Below, one piece after another: positions 36,594-44,250 of a stretch of DNA of 64,000 nt. The DNA is from Paenibacillus cellulositrophicus (GTDB lineage: Bacteria > Bacillota > Bacilli > Paenibacillales > Paenibacillaceae). The stretch lies in assembly GCF_009363095.1 (NCBI RefSeq), contig NZ_CP045295.1, positions 4,927,001-4,991,000 on the forward strand. Direction: 5' to 3'. The notes below the pieces were generated by a model, which searched no databases, was not told where the DNA came from, and saw nothing but the letters and a program-made list of their open reading frames with translations. How positions within the stretch are numbered: the stretch's first letter is position 1; every line of letters starts with the position of its first letter. A program made the position numbers and the translations under genes.

Positions 36594-37355
36594 ATGCGTT
36601 TACGCGGAAGAAAAGGAATCCGGGAAAGTCTGGAAGAACAGCAGGGCTTCGTTGTTCTGGACCCCCGGTCGTATAAAGGAAAATGGTCATCGCTCTTTGG
36701 CAACGACCGGCCGATCTACGTGGAGTTTGGCATGGGCAAAGGACAGTTTATCAGTCAGATGAGCTATCGCAACCCGGACATTAATTTTATAGGCATCGAT
36801 ATGTATGATGAACTCATTCGCCGGGCCAGCGAGAAAGCCAAGCTCGCCTGGGCCGAACGGGAGGTCGAATATCCGCCGAATCTGCGGCTGGCGCTGGCCA
36901 ATGTCGAATATGCGGAGGAAGTGTTTGCGCCGGGAGAACTCGAGCGCATTTTCCTGAATTTCAGCGATCCTTGGCCGAAGGCCCGACATGCCCGCCGCCG
37001 TTTGACACATCCCCGTTTCCTCGACAAATACTGCGGTCTGCTCAACGATAACGGTGAAATTCATCTGAAGACCGACTCGCAGACGCTGTTTGAATTTTCG
37101 CTGAATTCCTTTGCGGATTACGGTCTGCAGATGACGAACATCTCGCTGAATCTGCACCGCGAGGGACCGAACGAAGAGCATGTCATGACCGAGTATGAGA
37201 CTAAATTTGTAGGTCAGGGCATCAACATTCACCGCTGTGAGGTGATTGTGGGCAAGGAAGCGCTGAGCCGGTATCAGAAACAGCGGCTGGACAAATACGG
37301 ACTGCGGCCGGACAAGCCGGGGCAGCCGGAAGAGGCTTTCAGCGACCAACCATAA
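36594..37355 (+). CDS. trmB: tRNA (guanine-N7-)-methyltransferase
   Basis: This 253-residue SAM enzyme forms m7G46 in tRNA. The SAM loop reads EFGMGKGQFI (about residues 44-53), and the family signature NFSDPWPKARHARRRL (about residues 123-138) carries the catalytic and tRNA-binding residues. Length and order match Bacillus TrmB, with a slightly longer C-terminal tail. GCGGAGGT lies just before the ATG. Confidence 0.95.
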   Translation: MRLRGRKGIRESLEEQQGFVVLDPRSYKGKWSSLFGNDRPIYVEFGMGKGQFISQMSYRNPDINFIGIDMYDELIRRASEKAKLAWAEREVEYPPNLRLALANVEYAEEVFAPGELERIFLNFSDPWPKARHARRRLTHPRFLDKYCGLLNDNGEIHLKTDSQTLFEFSLNSFADYGLQMTNISLNLHREGPNEEHVMTEYETKFVGQGINIHRCEVIVGKEALSRYQKQRLDKYGLRPDKPGQPEEAFSDQP

Positions 37356-37360
37356 ATACA

Positions 37361-37396
37361 AAATAAGGTGCCTTCCCTCAGGAAGGCACCTTATTT
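37361..37396. terminator. bidirectional terminator whose loop holds the end of the glycosyltransferase gene
   Basis: A perfect 16-bp stem (AAATAAGGTGCCTTCC and its complement) with a 4-base loop lies between converging trmB and the glycosyltransferase gene. The glycosyltransferase stop codon falls in the loop, so one arm is coding. Confidence 0.9.
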
Positions 37397-38508
37397 GATT
37401 CCAGCATGTCGATGATGCTCTGGGCGCTTTGCATCGGCCGGTAGCGGTCAATGCTCTTCAGCTGCTCTTCGCGGCGCTGCTGGATCGAATCGTATTCGTG
37501 AATCAATTTGTTCATCCACTTCGTGATGACCTCCAGAGAGGAGATCGGCTCTCCAAGGCCCTGGGCTGTGAAGTACTGGCAGTTCTCTTCTTCCTGTCCG
37601 GGAAGCGGGTGATGGAAGAGCATCGGGATGCCCTTGGCCAAACCTTCCGTACAGGTCATGCCGCCAGGCTTCGTCACGAGCAGATCGGAAACTTCCATCA
37701 GCTTATCGACCTCGGGGGTAAACCCGATCAGCCGGATGTTGGGATGGTTGTAGCTCGGATCCTGTTCGAGCTTGCGGAGGACCTTCTCGTTGTTGCCGAG
37801 GCAGAACACGATTTGAATCTGGTCCCTCCAGCGGGTCAGGTAATTGTTGATGACTTCGTCATTCATAATGCCCCAGCCGCCGCCCATGACCATCACCGTG
37901 GGCATGTTCTTCAGCCCGAACTTCTCCCGGATCTCTTCCTTGACCGGATGCTCCCAGAAGTTCGGATGCACCGGAATACCGGTGACCTCGATTTTGGATG
38001 CGGCGACGCCCTGCTCCAGCATCTTCGATTTCACTTCCTGGGTGGAGACTAGGTAGCGGTCCACTTCCGGGCTGATCCAGGTGCCGTGGGCATCGTAATC
38101 CGTGATGACCGTGCACAGCGGGATCTTGGAGCCAAGCCTTTTCAAGCGGGAAATGACCGCGCTCGGAATCGGGTGCGTGCAGACGACGATGTCGGGCCGC
38201 AGCTGATTGACGATATTTTTTGTATGTGTATAAAAAATGCGGTGAAGCGCTAATGTCGTAAACCGGTTCAGTGACTTTTTATACTGGTGCCTGTACATCA
38301 TTCCAACCAGCCTCGGCTGCGAAAGAACGGTCTTCTTGTAGGCGGTAATAATGAGCGGTGCGACCTTGGGATTCAGGAAGCTTCCGAGCTCAAGCACTTT
38401 GGTTTGCACACTCGGCGACAGCTTGCGCAGACTGCTTGAGAGTGCGTAAGCAGCTCGAGTATGTCCCGCACCGAAGCCTTCAGATAATAACAATACTCTT
38501 TTTTTCAT
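37378..38508 (-). CDS. glycosyltransferase of the MGDG-synthase / UgtP type
   Basis: This 376-residue GT28 family enzyme has an N-terminal MGDG_synth domain beginning LLLSEGFGAGHTRAA (about residues 5-19) and a C-terminal glycosyltransferase half with VMGGGWG and LLVTKPGGMTCTEGLAKG, the nucleotide-sugar binding loop. Family members build mono- or diglucosyl-diacylglycerol for membranes and lipoteichoic acid anchors; closer analogues such as YkoN exist, so the exact acceptor is uncertain. I choose the ATG at 38508; a TTG three codons earlier sits on the AGGTG site. Confidence 0.85.
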   Translation of the reverse strand: MKKRVLLLSEGFGAGHTRAAYALSSSLRKLSPSVQTKVLELGSFLNPKVAPLIITAYKKTVLSQPRLVGMMYRHQYKKSLNRFTTLALHRIFYTHTKNIVNQLRPDIVVCTHPIPSAVISRLKRLGSKIPLCTVITDYDAHGTWISPEVDRYLVSTQEVKSKMLEQGVAASKIEVTGIPVHPNFWEHPVKEEIREKFGLKNMPTVMVMGGGWGIMNDEVINNYLTRWRDQIQIVFCLGNNEKVLRKLEQDPSYNHPNIRLIGFTPEVDKLMEVSDLLVTKPGGMTCTEGLAKGIPMLFHHPLPGQEEENCQYFTAQGLGEPISSLEVITKWMNKLIHEYDSIQQRREEQLKSIDRYRPMQSAQSIIDMLESNKVPS

Positions 38509-38562
38509 CACTCTCAATTCACCTGTTCCTGCATGTTTTTCCTTATACCCACCATATCGACT

Positions 38563-39090
38563 TTAGGGCCACAATGCAACTGTTGCTGTAGCTACGGAAG
38601 TACCAATTACAGCTCCCGCAAGCACATCGGATGGGTAATGAAGTCCCAAATACATCCGGGAAAATCCGACCACGAGGCTTAAAGCCAAAAAAAGCGCGGT
38701 CCACTCAGGATGCCCGATCATCATAGGAACTGCCAAGGAAAATGCTGCCGTCGTATGCCCGGATGGAAACGAATGGTCCACCAGCGGCTTGCGAAAGGTG
38801 CGGGTTCCCGGCAGGGCGAGATGCGGCCTGACCCGGGGGTACATCTTCTTGGCTGCCGCCACCGGAATGTGGCTGACGGCCAGAGCGACGGCGGCCTGGG
38901 CGCCTTGGGTGCTCCATGACGGCGGGGCCAGGCCCCAGCACAGGAGGCAGGCACAGATCGTAAACGTAGCCCCTCCGAGATGCGTCAAATAATACAGCCA
39001 AAAATTGAAAAAACGATTATGAAGACGTCCGTTGATCCATTGGAAAAGACGCCGGTCCCATAATTGAAGTTTCTTGAACAAACGTCTCAT
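38563..39090 (-). CDS. PAP2-family membrane phosphatase
   Basis: This 175-residue protein has several transmembrane segments and the three phosphatase motifs: KKMYPRVRPH, the catalytic PSGHT, and SRMYLGLHYPSDV. It may act on undecaprenyl diphosphate (BcrC-like) or another lipid phosphate. It is upstream of the lipid glycosyltransferase gene on the same strand, 54 bases apart, so a shared role in lipid or envelope metabolism is plausible. GGAGGGATGG precedes the ATG. Confidence 0.88.
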   Translation of the reverse strand: MRRLFKKLQLWDRRLFQWINGRLHNRFFNFWLYYLTHLGGATFTICACLLCWGLAPPSWSTQGAQAAVALAVSHIPVAAAKKMYPRVRPHLALPGTRTFRKPLVDHSFPSGHTTAAFSLAVPMMIGHPEWTALFLALSLVVGFSRMYLGLHYPSDVLAGAVIGTSVATATVALWP

Positions 39091-39278
39091 TCCATCCCTC
39101 CGTGTACAGCCAATCTTCTATGAAATAATGGCAGATCATGGACAACTCATGCGATGTTTTTCTAAATTTTATCATATTTCCGAAGGGAGCAGAAACTATA
39201 ACTTCGTAAGTCCCCTTCTTATAATATATAACCCAATTCAGGGTCGTTATTTGACACCGCCCGAGAACTTTGTCGGGA

Positions 39279-39344
39279 ATCGGCCGATCTTGTCCAAAGC
39301 CATTTTTCGCGGAAAAATGGGGCCCGGCAAGGAATTGGCCAATT
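39279..39344. promoter_or_regulatory. cluster of three palindromes upstream of the glycosyltransferase promoter
   Basis: ATCGGCCGAT (39279-39288), CCATTTTTCgcgGAAAAATGG (39300-39320) and AATTGGCCAATT (39333-39344, touching the -35) are perfect dyads within 66 bases. None is followed by a T-run. They may be operators; function is inferred from position. Confidence 0.45.
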
Positions 39345-39373
39345 TTGACTTCCCCCTGAGGAACCTTTACAAT
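39345..39373 (+). promoter_or_regulatory. sigma-A promoter of the membrane glycosyltransferase gene
   Basis: TTGACT, 17 bases, TACAAT: close to consensus. It lies about 525 bases before the coding start. A second candidate (TTGACA, 17 bases, GAAAAT) lies at 39632-39660. Confidence 0.65.
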
Positions 39374-39379
39374 GATTCA

Positions 39380-39896
39380 AACGGGTGCAATCCGTTTATA
39401 AAGAATTGATGTTTAAAGTATAACTTTTCTTGGCTTTATCTCGTTTATTTATAAAGTATGCCGATAATCATGGAAACTGATGACTAAAAAAAGGGGGGAC
39501 CTGAGAAATAAAAACCCGGAAAAGAGATGAAAATAAGAACTAACAGTCATGAATAGGAGCCCGTAAGGGGCTGAACCGTCAGGAAACCGCCTCATTACCG
39601 TTTTTTTAGACGATTACGAGGTTTTACGGTTTTGACAAATGACTGAAAAGTGTGGAAAATCGATAGGGTCATCCGAAGCGTTAACAAAACGTAAAAGAAT
39701 GTAAAAGGTCAAAAGGGTCATAAAGAATTAGAAAAGGGTAACGGCTTTACCGTAATCTATATAGAATGAACTAAAGAAATGAACATTACAGGGCCGTACT
39801 GGACCGTTATAACAGGAAGTTCAACAAACTTTAGTTCAATCTATCTACAGAGAGAAACATGATTATGAGGGGTAAAAAAGGGGGGTTCTGAGAGTC
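39380..39896 (+). other. long AT-rich 5' leader of the glycosyltransferase gene
   Basis: No gene is recognised in this stretch. It contains AAACGG/CCGTTT near the expected transcription start, an AGCCC/GGGGCT hairpin near 39558, CCTC-rich sequence ending in seven T near 39601, GGTAA/TTACC near 39740, and a long stem at 39762-39843. The order of hairpins and a T-run is what a regulated leader would show, but no known riboswitch could be assigned. Confidence 0.4.
39762..39843 (+). repeat. 15-bp inverted repeat in the glycosyltransferase leader
   Basis: TAGAATGAACTAAAG at 39762-39776 and CTTTAGTTCAATCTA at 39829-39843 are complementary at 14 of 15 positions. TGAAC/GTTCA pairs inside extend the stem. 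Confidence 0.75.
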
Positions 39897-41135
39897 ATGT
39901 TAGACGCCATTTTTATCGCGCTCCAGGTTTTGCTGGCCGCGATCGGTGTGTACCAGTTTGTATTTTCCGTTTTGGGACTGTACAGGAAAAAGAGGAAGCA
40001 GCATTTTGAACCGACCAAGTCCTTCGCTGTGCTCGTTGCAGCGCACAATGAAGAGCAGGTCGTCGGGGCTCTGATGGAGAACTTGAAGCAGCTGAATTAT
40101 CCGAAGGAGCTGTACGACGTGTTTGTTATCTGTGACAACTGCACGGACGGTACGGCACGCATCGTGCGCGAGCATGGCATGAACGCCTGCGTACGCACCA
40201 ACAACAACCTTCGCGGCAAGGGCTACGCCATCGAGTGGATGCTGAAGGAATTGTGGGCCATGCCCCGCCAGTACGATGCGGTCGTCATGTTTGACGCCGA
40301 CAACCTGGCAGATACGAATTTCTTGAGAGAAATGAACGACGATTTGTGCTCCGGCGCACGCGTCATTCAAGGATATATCGACACCAAGAATCCTGAGGAT
40401 TCCTGGATTACGGCTGCTTACGGGATTTCGTATTGGTACATCAACCGTTTGTGGCAGCTGTCGCGCCATAACATGAACATGGCCAACTTCCTCGGCGGTA
40501 CGGGGATGTGTTTTGAAACCAACCTGCTGAAGGAAATGGGCTGGGGGGCCACCAGCTTGGTTGAAGACTTGGAGTTTACGATGCGCAGCGTGAAGCGCGG
40601 CGTCTATCCAAAATTCAACTACGACGCCAAGGTGTTCGACGAGAAGCCGCTGACGTTCAAGGCTTCCGCAAGACAGCGCCTGCGCTGGATGCAGGGACAC
40701 TTTACGGTGGCGCGCCGCTATTTCTTCCCGCTGATCTGGCAAAGTATCAAGGAACGCAGCATCGTCAAGCTGGATTTGGCGCTGTACGGGGCGAACGTAT
40801 ACATCGTTCTCTTGACATTCCTGATGACGGCTACGATTTGGGTGGACAATACGTTCTTCGACGGTCCGAACATCGCCAACCTCTACGGCTATCTGCCGTT
40901 GTGGCTGAGCTTTGTGGCGATCGGTGCCAACGTCTTTACGTTCCTGGCTGCGATGATTTTGGAGAAGGTCACCTTCAAGAAGGTCTATTTGTACCTGGTG
41001 CTCTTCCCGATTTATCTGATCTCCTGGTATCCAATCACGTTCTATGCGTTCTTCACGCAGAACAACAAGCAGTGGAGCCATACCCAGCATACCCGCGTGG
41101 TAAGACTGGAAGAGGTGCAGAGCAAGCAGGGGTAA
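39897..41135 (+). CDS. membrane-bound family 2 glycosyltransferase
   Basis: This 412-residue protein polymerises or adds sugars at the membrane. It has an N-terminal transmembrane segment, a GT2 catalytic domain with LVAAHNEEQVVG, the FDADN metal-binding Asp residues, VEDLEFTMR (acidic base region), and the QxxRW motif in RQRLRWMQGH. Three C-terminal transmembrane segments follow. This layout matches cellulose- and poly-N-acetylglucosamine-synthase-like enzymes; the product is unknown. No partner exopolysaccharide genes are adjacent. A GGGGGG site lies about 11 bases before the ATG. Confidence 0.88.
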   Translation: MLDAIFIALQVLLAAIGVYQFVFSVLGLYRKKRKQHFEPTKSFAVLVAAHNEEQVVGALMENLKQLNYPKELYDVFVICDNCTDGTARIVREHGMNACVRTNNNLRGKGYAIEWMLKELWAMPRQYDAVVMFDADNLADTNFLREMNDDLCSGARVIQGYIDTKNPEDSWITAAYGISYWYINRLWQLSRHNMNMANFLGGTGMCFETNLLKEMGWGATSLVEDLEFTMRSVKRGVYPKFNYDAKVFDEKPLTFKASARQRLRWMQGHFTVARRYFFPLIWQSIKERSIVKLDLALYGANVYIVLLTFLMTATIWVDNTFFDGPNIANLYGYLPLWLSFVAIGANVFTFLAAMILEKVTFKKVYLYLVLFPIYLISWYPITFYAFFTQNNKQWSHTQHTRVVRLEEVQSKQG

Positions 41136-41150
41136 ACGCATGGAACCGGG

Positions 41151-41179
41151 TTGACATTGTCCGGGCCCTGTGTTAAATT
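41151..41179 (+). promoter_or_regulatory. promoter of the infC-rpmI-rplT operon
   Basis: TTGACA, 17 bases, TAAATT, just after the glycosyltransferase gene. Confidence 0.8.
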
Positions 41180-41184
41180 ATTTG

Positions 41185-41341
41185 AGTGCTTTAAATACGA
41201 AATGGATTCAAAGCAGAAGCTCCAGCTTCTCACCTGACCGACGAAGGTTGGCGGGTTACTGATCCAATGATTTGTGAATGCGATATTTCATGAAGAGTTG
41301 ATCATAGGGATGCTGGGTGCTGATACCCGCATCCCTTTTTA
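41185..41341 (+). ncRNA. L20 leader (ribosomal-protein autoregulatory element)
   Basis: A structured leader of about 150 bases precedes infC and ends in a strong terminator (AGGGATGC / GCATCCCT, T-run, 41306-41341). Position and layout match the Bacillales L20 leader, in which free L20 promotes termination. The assignment is by context and structure, not by covariance search. Confidence 0.8.
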
Positions 41342-41390
41342 TTTTGCTTCTGCACACGGAAATACCTATTAGATCTGGAGGTGGACGGTT

Positions 41391-41903
41391 ATCAGTAAGG
41401 AACATATGATCAATGAGGAGATCCGGGCGAAGGAAGTTCGCTTGGTAGGCGCTGAAGGCGAACAGATTGGCATCAAGCCCCTTCGTGAGGCTCTGCAGAT
41501 GGCAGCGGATTTGAATCTGGATTTGGTGAATGTGGCGCCGCAGGCGAAGCCGCCGGTGTGCCGCATCATGGATTACGGCAAGTTCCGCTACGAGCAGCAG
41601 AAGAAAGAGAAGGAAGCCCGGAAGAATCAGAAAATCGTTGATATTAAAGAAGTATGGTTCCGAGCAAACATTGATGAGCACGACTACCAGACTAAGCTCC
41701 GCAATGTCGTCAAGTTCCTGAAGGAAGGCGACAAGGTCAAATGCTCTGTTCGTTTCCGCGGACGCGAAATCGCGCATGCGAGCATCGGCCAGAAGATTCT
41801 GGAGCGTGTAAGGGAAGAAGTTGCCGAGCACTCCAGCGTTGAGCGTCAGCCGAAGCTGGAAGGACGCAGCATGATTATGATTTTGGCTCCAAAAGCCCAA
41901 TGA
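41391..41903 (+). CDS. infC: translation initiation factor IF-3 (non-AUG start)
   Basis: This 170-residue factor prevents subunit joining and proofreads start codons. The protein reads ISKEHMINEEIRAKEVRLVG onward, has VCRIMDYGKFRYEQQKKEKEARKNQK in the linker, and ends like Bacillus IF3. The ribosome site GGAGGTG lies 7 bases before ATC at 41391, while the first ATG at 41406 is 22 bases away. I take ATC as the true start, in line with the rare starts used by infC for self-control. First gene of the infC-rpmI-rplT operon. Confidence 0.92.
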   Translation: MSKEHMINEEIRAKEVRLVGAEGEQIGIKPLREALQMAADLNLDLVNVAPQAKPPVCRIMDYGKFRYEQQKKEKEARKNQKIVDIKEVWFRANIDEHDYQTKLRNVVKFLKEGDKVKCSVRFRGREIAHASIGQKILERVREEVAEHSSVERQPKLEGRSMIMILAPKAQ

Positions 41904-41921
41904 TCCTGAGGAGGAAGTACA

Positions 41922-42122
41922 ATGCCTAAAATGAAAACACACAGCAGCCTTAAAGGCCGCTTCAAAGTTACCGGTTCCGGTAAAGTGACTCGCTACAAAG
42001 CTTACAGAAACCATTTGCTTTCCCACAAGTCCAAGCGCGCTAAACGCGTATTGGCAGGCAACCCAGAAATGGCGCCGGGGGACGTAAGACGCTTGAAACA
42101 AGGCTTGGCGAACTTGAAATAG
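41922..42122 (+). CDS. rpmI: 50S ribosomal protein L35
   Basis: This 66-residue, very basic protein begins PKMKTHSSLKGRFKVTGSGK and matches bacterial L35 end to end. It lies 18 bases after infC with a GAGGAGGAAG site, in the usual infC-rpmI-rplT order. Confidence 0.97.
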   Translation: MPKMKTHSSLKGRFKVTGSGKVTRYKAYRNHLLSHKSKRAKRVLAGNPEMAPGDVRRLKQGLANLK

Positions 42123-42152
42123 TTAATCACACATTTTTGGGAGGTTTATATT

Positions 42153-42512
42153 ATGGCAAGAGTAAAAGGCGGATTCGTCGTTCGTCGTAGACATAAAAAA
42201 GTATTGAAACTTGCAAAAGGTTATTTCGGTTCCAAACACCGCATTTTTAAAACAGCTAACGAGCAGGTTATGAAATCCCTCGTGTACGCATACCGTGACC
42301 GTCGTCAGACGAAACGGAACTTCCGCAGATTGTGGATCGTGCGTATCAACGCTGCAGCCCGCATGAACGGACTGTCTTACAACAAACTGATGCATGGTCT
42401 GAAACTGGCTGGCGTGGACATCAACCGCAAAATGCTGGCTGACCTGGCCGTTAACGACATCAACGCGTTCAACTCGATCGCATCGGTTGCCAAAGAGAAA
42501 GTCAACGCGTAA
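42153..42512 (+). CDS. rplT: 50S ribosomal protein L20
   Basis: This 119-residue basic protein binds 23S rRNA early in 50S assembly and represses its own operon through the leader. Family marks are RVKGGFVVRRRHKKVLKLAK at the start, YAYRDRR in the middle and WIVRINAAARMNGLSY. It lies 30 bases after rpmI with GGGAGGTT, and a terminator closes the operon. Confidence 0.97.
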   Translation: MARVKGGFVVRRRHKKVLKLAKGYFGSKHRIFKTANEQVMKSLVYAYRDRRQTKRNFRRLWIVRINAAARMNGLSYNKLMHGLKLAGVDINRKMLADLAVNDINAFNSIASVAKEKVNA

Positions 42513-42532
42513 TATACTTGTAATGCATATTA

Positions 42533-42558
42533 AAACCGCCCTAACCGGCGGTTTTTTT
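42533..42558 (+). terminator. terminator of the infC operon
   Basis: AAACCGCC / GGCGGTTT stem with a 6-base loop, followed by a T-run. Confidence 0.9.
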
Positions 42559-42956
42559 AAGATATAAGAAAGAAAATACATCAGAGACTAAACTACCTTA
42601 TATCGCAAGAAAGACCTCCGCTAAAAGCGGTCTGGCTTCATAGAACGTACACCGATAGACGTGTTTCTTTAGATATAAGAATCATATCCCCAACAAGAAA
42701 AAGCCCCGCTTGCTAACATAAATCAGAACCTAGAGTCGCTGGTGCCGGGTGCCGCACTCATGAATGGGTATGAATGTTAATTTCACGCATCTTTTCATTC
42801 GAGAATCGACATCAGGTGAGCTTATAGACAGCTACTCTTCCATGGAAATAACAGGTTGTGTGATTTATGGCAAAATAAAGCGTTTTCCCTTGATTTTTCA
42901 CTAAAAAAGTTTTATTTTCTGACGTAAATTTGCTGGATTTTGGCGTAGGTAAAATG
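42559..42956. other. about 400 bases without a recognisable gene
   Basis: The region between the infC operon and the nup-like operon is AT-rich in its second half. I see a short CCGCT/AGCGG hairpin near 42616 and no open frame with a ribosome site. A half-match to the CodY motif (TATTTTCTGA) lies near 42913 and is weak. Confidence 0.45.
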
Positions 42957-42962
42957 TATAAT
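42957..42962 (+). promoter_or_regulatory. probable -10 element of the nup-like operon
   Basis: A perfect TATAAT lies about 125 bases before the lipoprotein gene. The -35 position is weak, and a dyad follows just downstream. Confidence 0.45.
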
Positions 42963-42973
42963 CTGTTCTGTGG

Positions 42974-42986
42974 AATGTCCGACATT
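42974..42986. promoter_or_regulatory. 6-1-6 dyad downstream of the nup-like promoter
   Basis: AATGTC-C-GACATT is a perfect palindrome placed about 5-17 bases after the predicted start of transcription, where a repressor would block. The regulator is unknown. Confidence 0.4.
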
Positions 42987-43085
42987 TGAACAAGCCTTCA
43001 CAAGCAATTAATTGACCATAGATCAATTGCTGAAGGGCGAAGACAGGTGCAAGGATATAATTCATTCTAGGGGGACTATAAGTTA

Positions 43086-44123
43086 ATGAAGAAAATGTTC
43101 AAATTGTCGCTGATTATGCTGCTTGCATTTTCAGTTGTACTGGCCGGCTGCGGTAAAAAGAACGAAGATACGAGCAGCTCGTCCGGCGGCAGCGAAGAAG
43201 GCGGCGCAGCAAAATCTAGCGTGAAGGTCGGTCTCGTGACTGACGTGGGCGGGGTTAACGACAAATCTTTTAACCAATCCGCTTGGGAAGCATTGGAAGC
43301 ATTGAAGAAGGACAAAGGGATCGAAGCCCAGTATCTGCAAAGTAAGTCCAAAGAAGATTATGTTCCGAACCTGAACAAATATGTCAAAGGCAAATACGAC
43401 CTCACTTGGGGGATCGGTTTTGACCTTGGCGTTGATATGAAAACGGTAGCCGATCAAAATCCGGATGCCAAAATGGCCATTATCGATGCTGAAGTCGATG
43501 CGCCTAACGTTCATTCCGTTACGTTTGCGGAGAACGAAGGGGCATTCCTCGTGGGTGTAGTAGCAGGCTCCATGACAAAAACGAACAAAATCGGTTTTGT
43601 CGGCGGTTCCGAAATTCCGGTTATCAAACGCTTTGAAGCCGGCTTTAAAGCTGGCGTTGCCGCAGCGAATCCGGATGCGAAAGTGATCATCAACTACACC
43701 GGCGCATTTGACAAGCCTGACCAAGGTAAAGCGGCTGCAGCCACGATGTACAACGACGGCGTTGACATTATTTTCCATGCTTCCGGTGCAACAGGTACAG
43801 GCGTGTTTAACGAAGCCATTGCCCGCAACAAAGCAGGCCAAAAAGTATGGGTTATCGGCGTAGACAAAGACCAATCCCTGGAATTTGGAGACGAAGTAAC
43901 GCTGACATCTATGGTTAAAGGCGTAACGACAGCTGTAGACAAAGTAACAAGAGAAGTTATCGACGGCACGTTCAAAGGCGGTCATGAGACACTTGGCCTG
44001 AAGGAAAACGGCGTAGGTTTGGCCGACACTTCGAGCAAAAATGTCCCTGCAGATGTCCTGAAAAAAGTGGATGAGTTCAAGCAAAAAATCATCGACGGCG
44101 AGATCAAAGTTCCAGAAGAATAA
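43086..44123 (+). CDS. nupN: BMP-family nucleoside-binding lipoprotein
   Basis: This 345-residue protein is the extracellular substrate-binding component of a nucleoside ABC importer (PnrA/Med/YufN type). A signal peptide ends in the lipobox LAGC (Cys22), then a Ser/Gly/Glu linker. The BMP fold shows VGLVTDVGGVNDKSFNQSAW, GFVGGSEIPVIKRFEAGFKAG and IIFHASGATGTGVF. The following genes encode the ATPase and two permeases in the order of Bacillus nupNOPQ, a guanosine/nucleoside importer; the symbol is by order and family. Confidence 0.88.
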   Translation: MKKMFKLSLIMLLAFSVVLAGCGKKNEDTSSSSGGSEEGGAAKSSVKVGLVTDVGGVNDKSFNQSAWEALEALKKDKGIEAQYLQSKSKEDYVPNLNKYVKGKYDLTWGIGFDLGVDMKTVADQNPDAKMAIIDAEVDAPNVHSVTFAENEGAFLVGVVAGSMTKTNKIGFVGGSEIPVIKRFEAGFKAGVAAANPDAKVIINYTGAFDKPDQGKAAAATMYNDGVDIIFHASGATGTGVFNEAIARNKAGQKVWVIGVDKDQSLEFGDEVTLTSMVKGVTTAVDKVTREVIDGTFKGGHETLGLKENGVGLADTSSKNVPADVLKKVDEFKQKIIDGEIKVPEE

Positions 44124-44250
44124 TTCCATAACGATAATTTGAACTGATATAATTCATGTGTACCAAACGGCAAGGCTGGTTATTATGACTAGCCTTGTCT
44201 TACGTTATGGCCCAAACAGAGGCCGCAAAATATGTGATAAGGGTGATCTC

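Noticed and set aside
39074..39409. A 111-codon plus-strand frame in the PAP2-glycosyltransferase gap
   Set aside because: It overlaps the PAP2 start, runs through the palindromes and the promoter, and has no ribosome site.
39530..39610. Resemblance of GAACCGTCAG..AACC to the 3' part of the c-di-AMP (ydaO) riboswitch
   Set aside because: I cannot align the 5' half or form the closing P1 stem, so I do not call it. An Infernal search with RF00379 would decide.
42913..42927. Possible CodY box before the nup-like operon
   Set aside because: Only the first half matches; the total is 9 of 15 positions.
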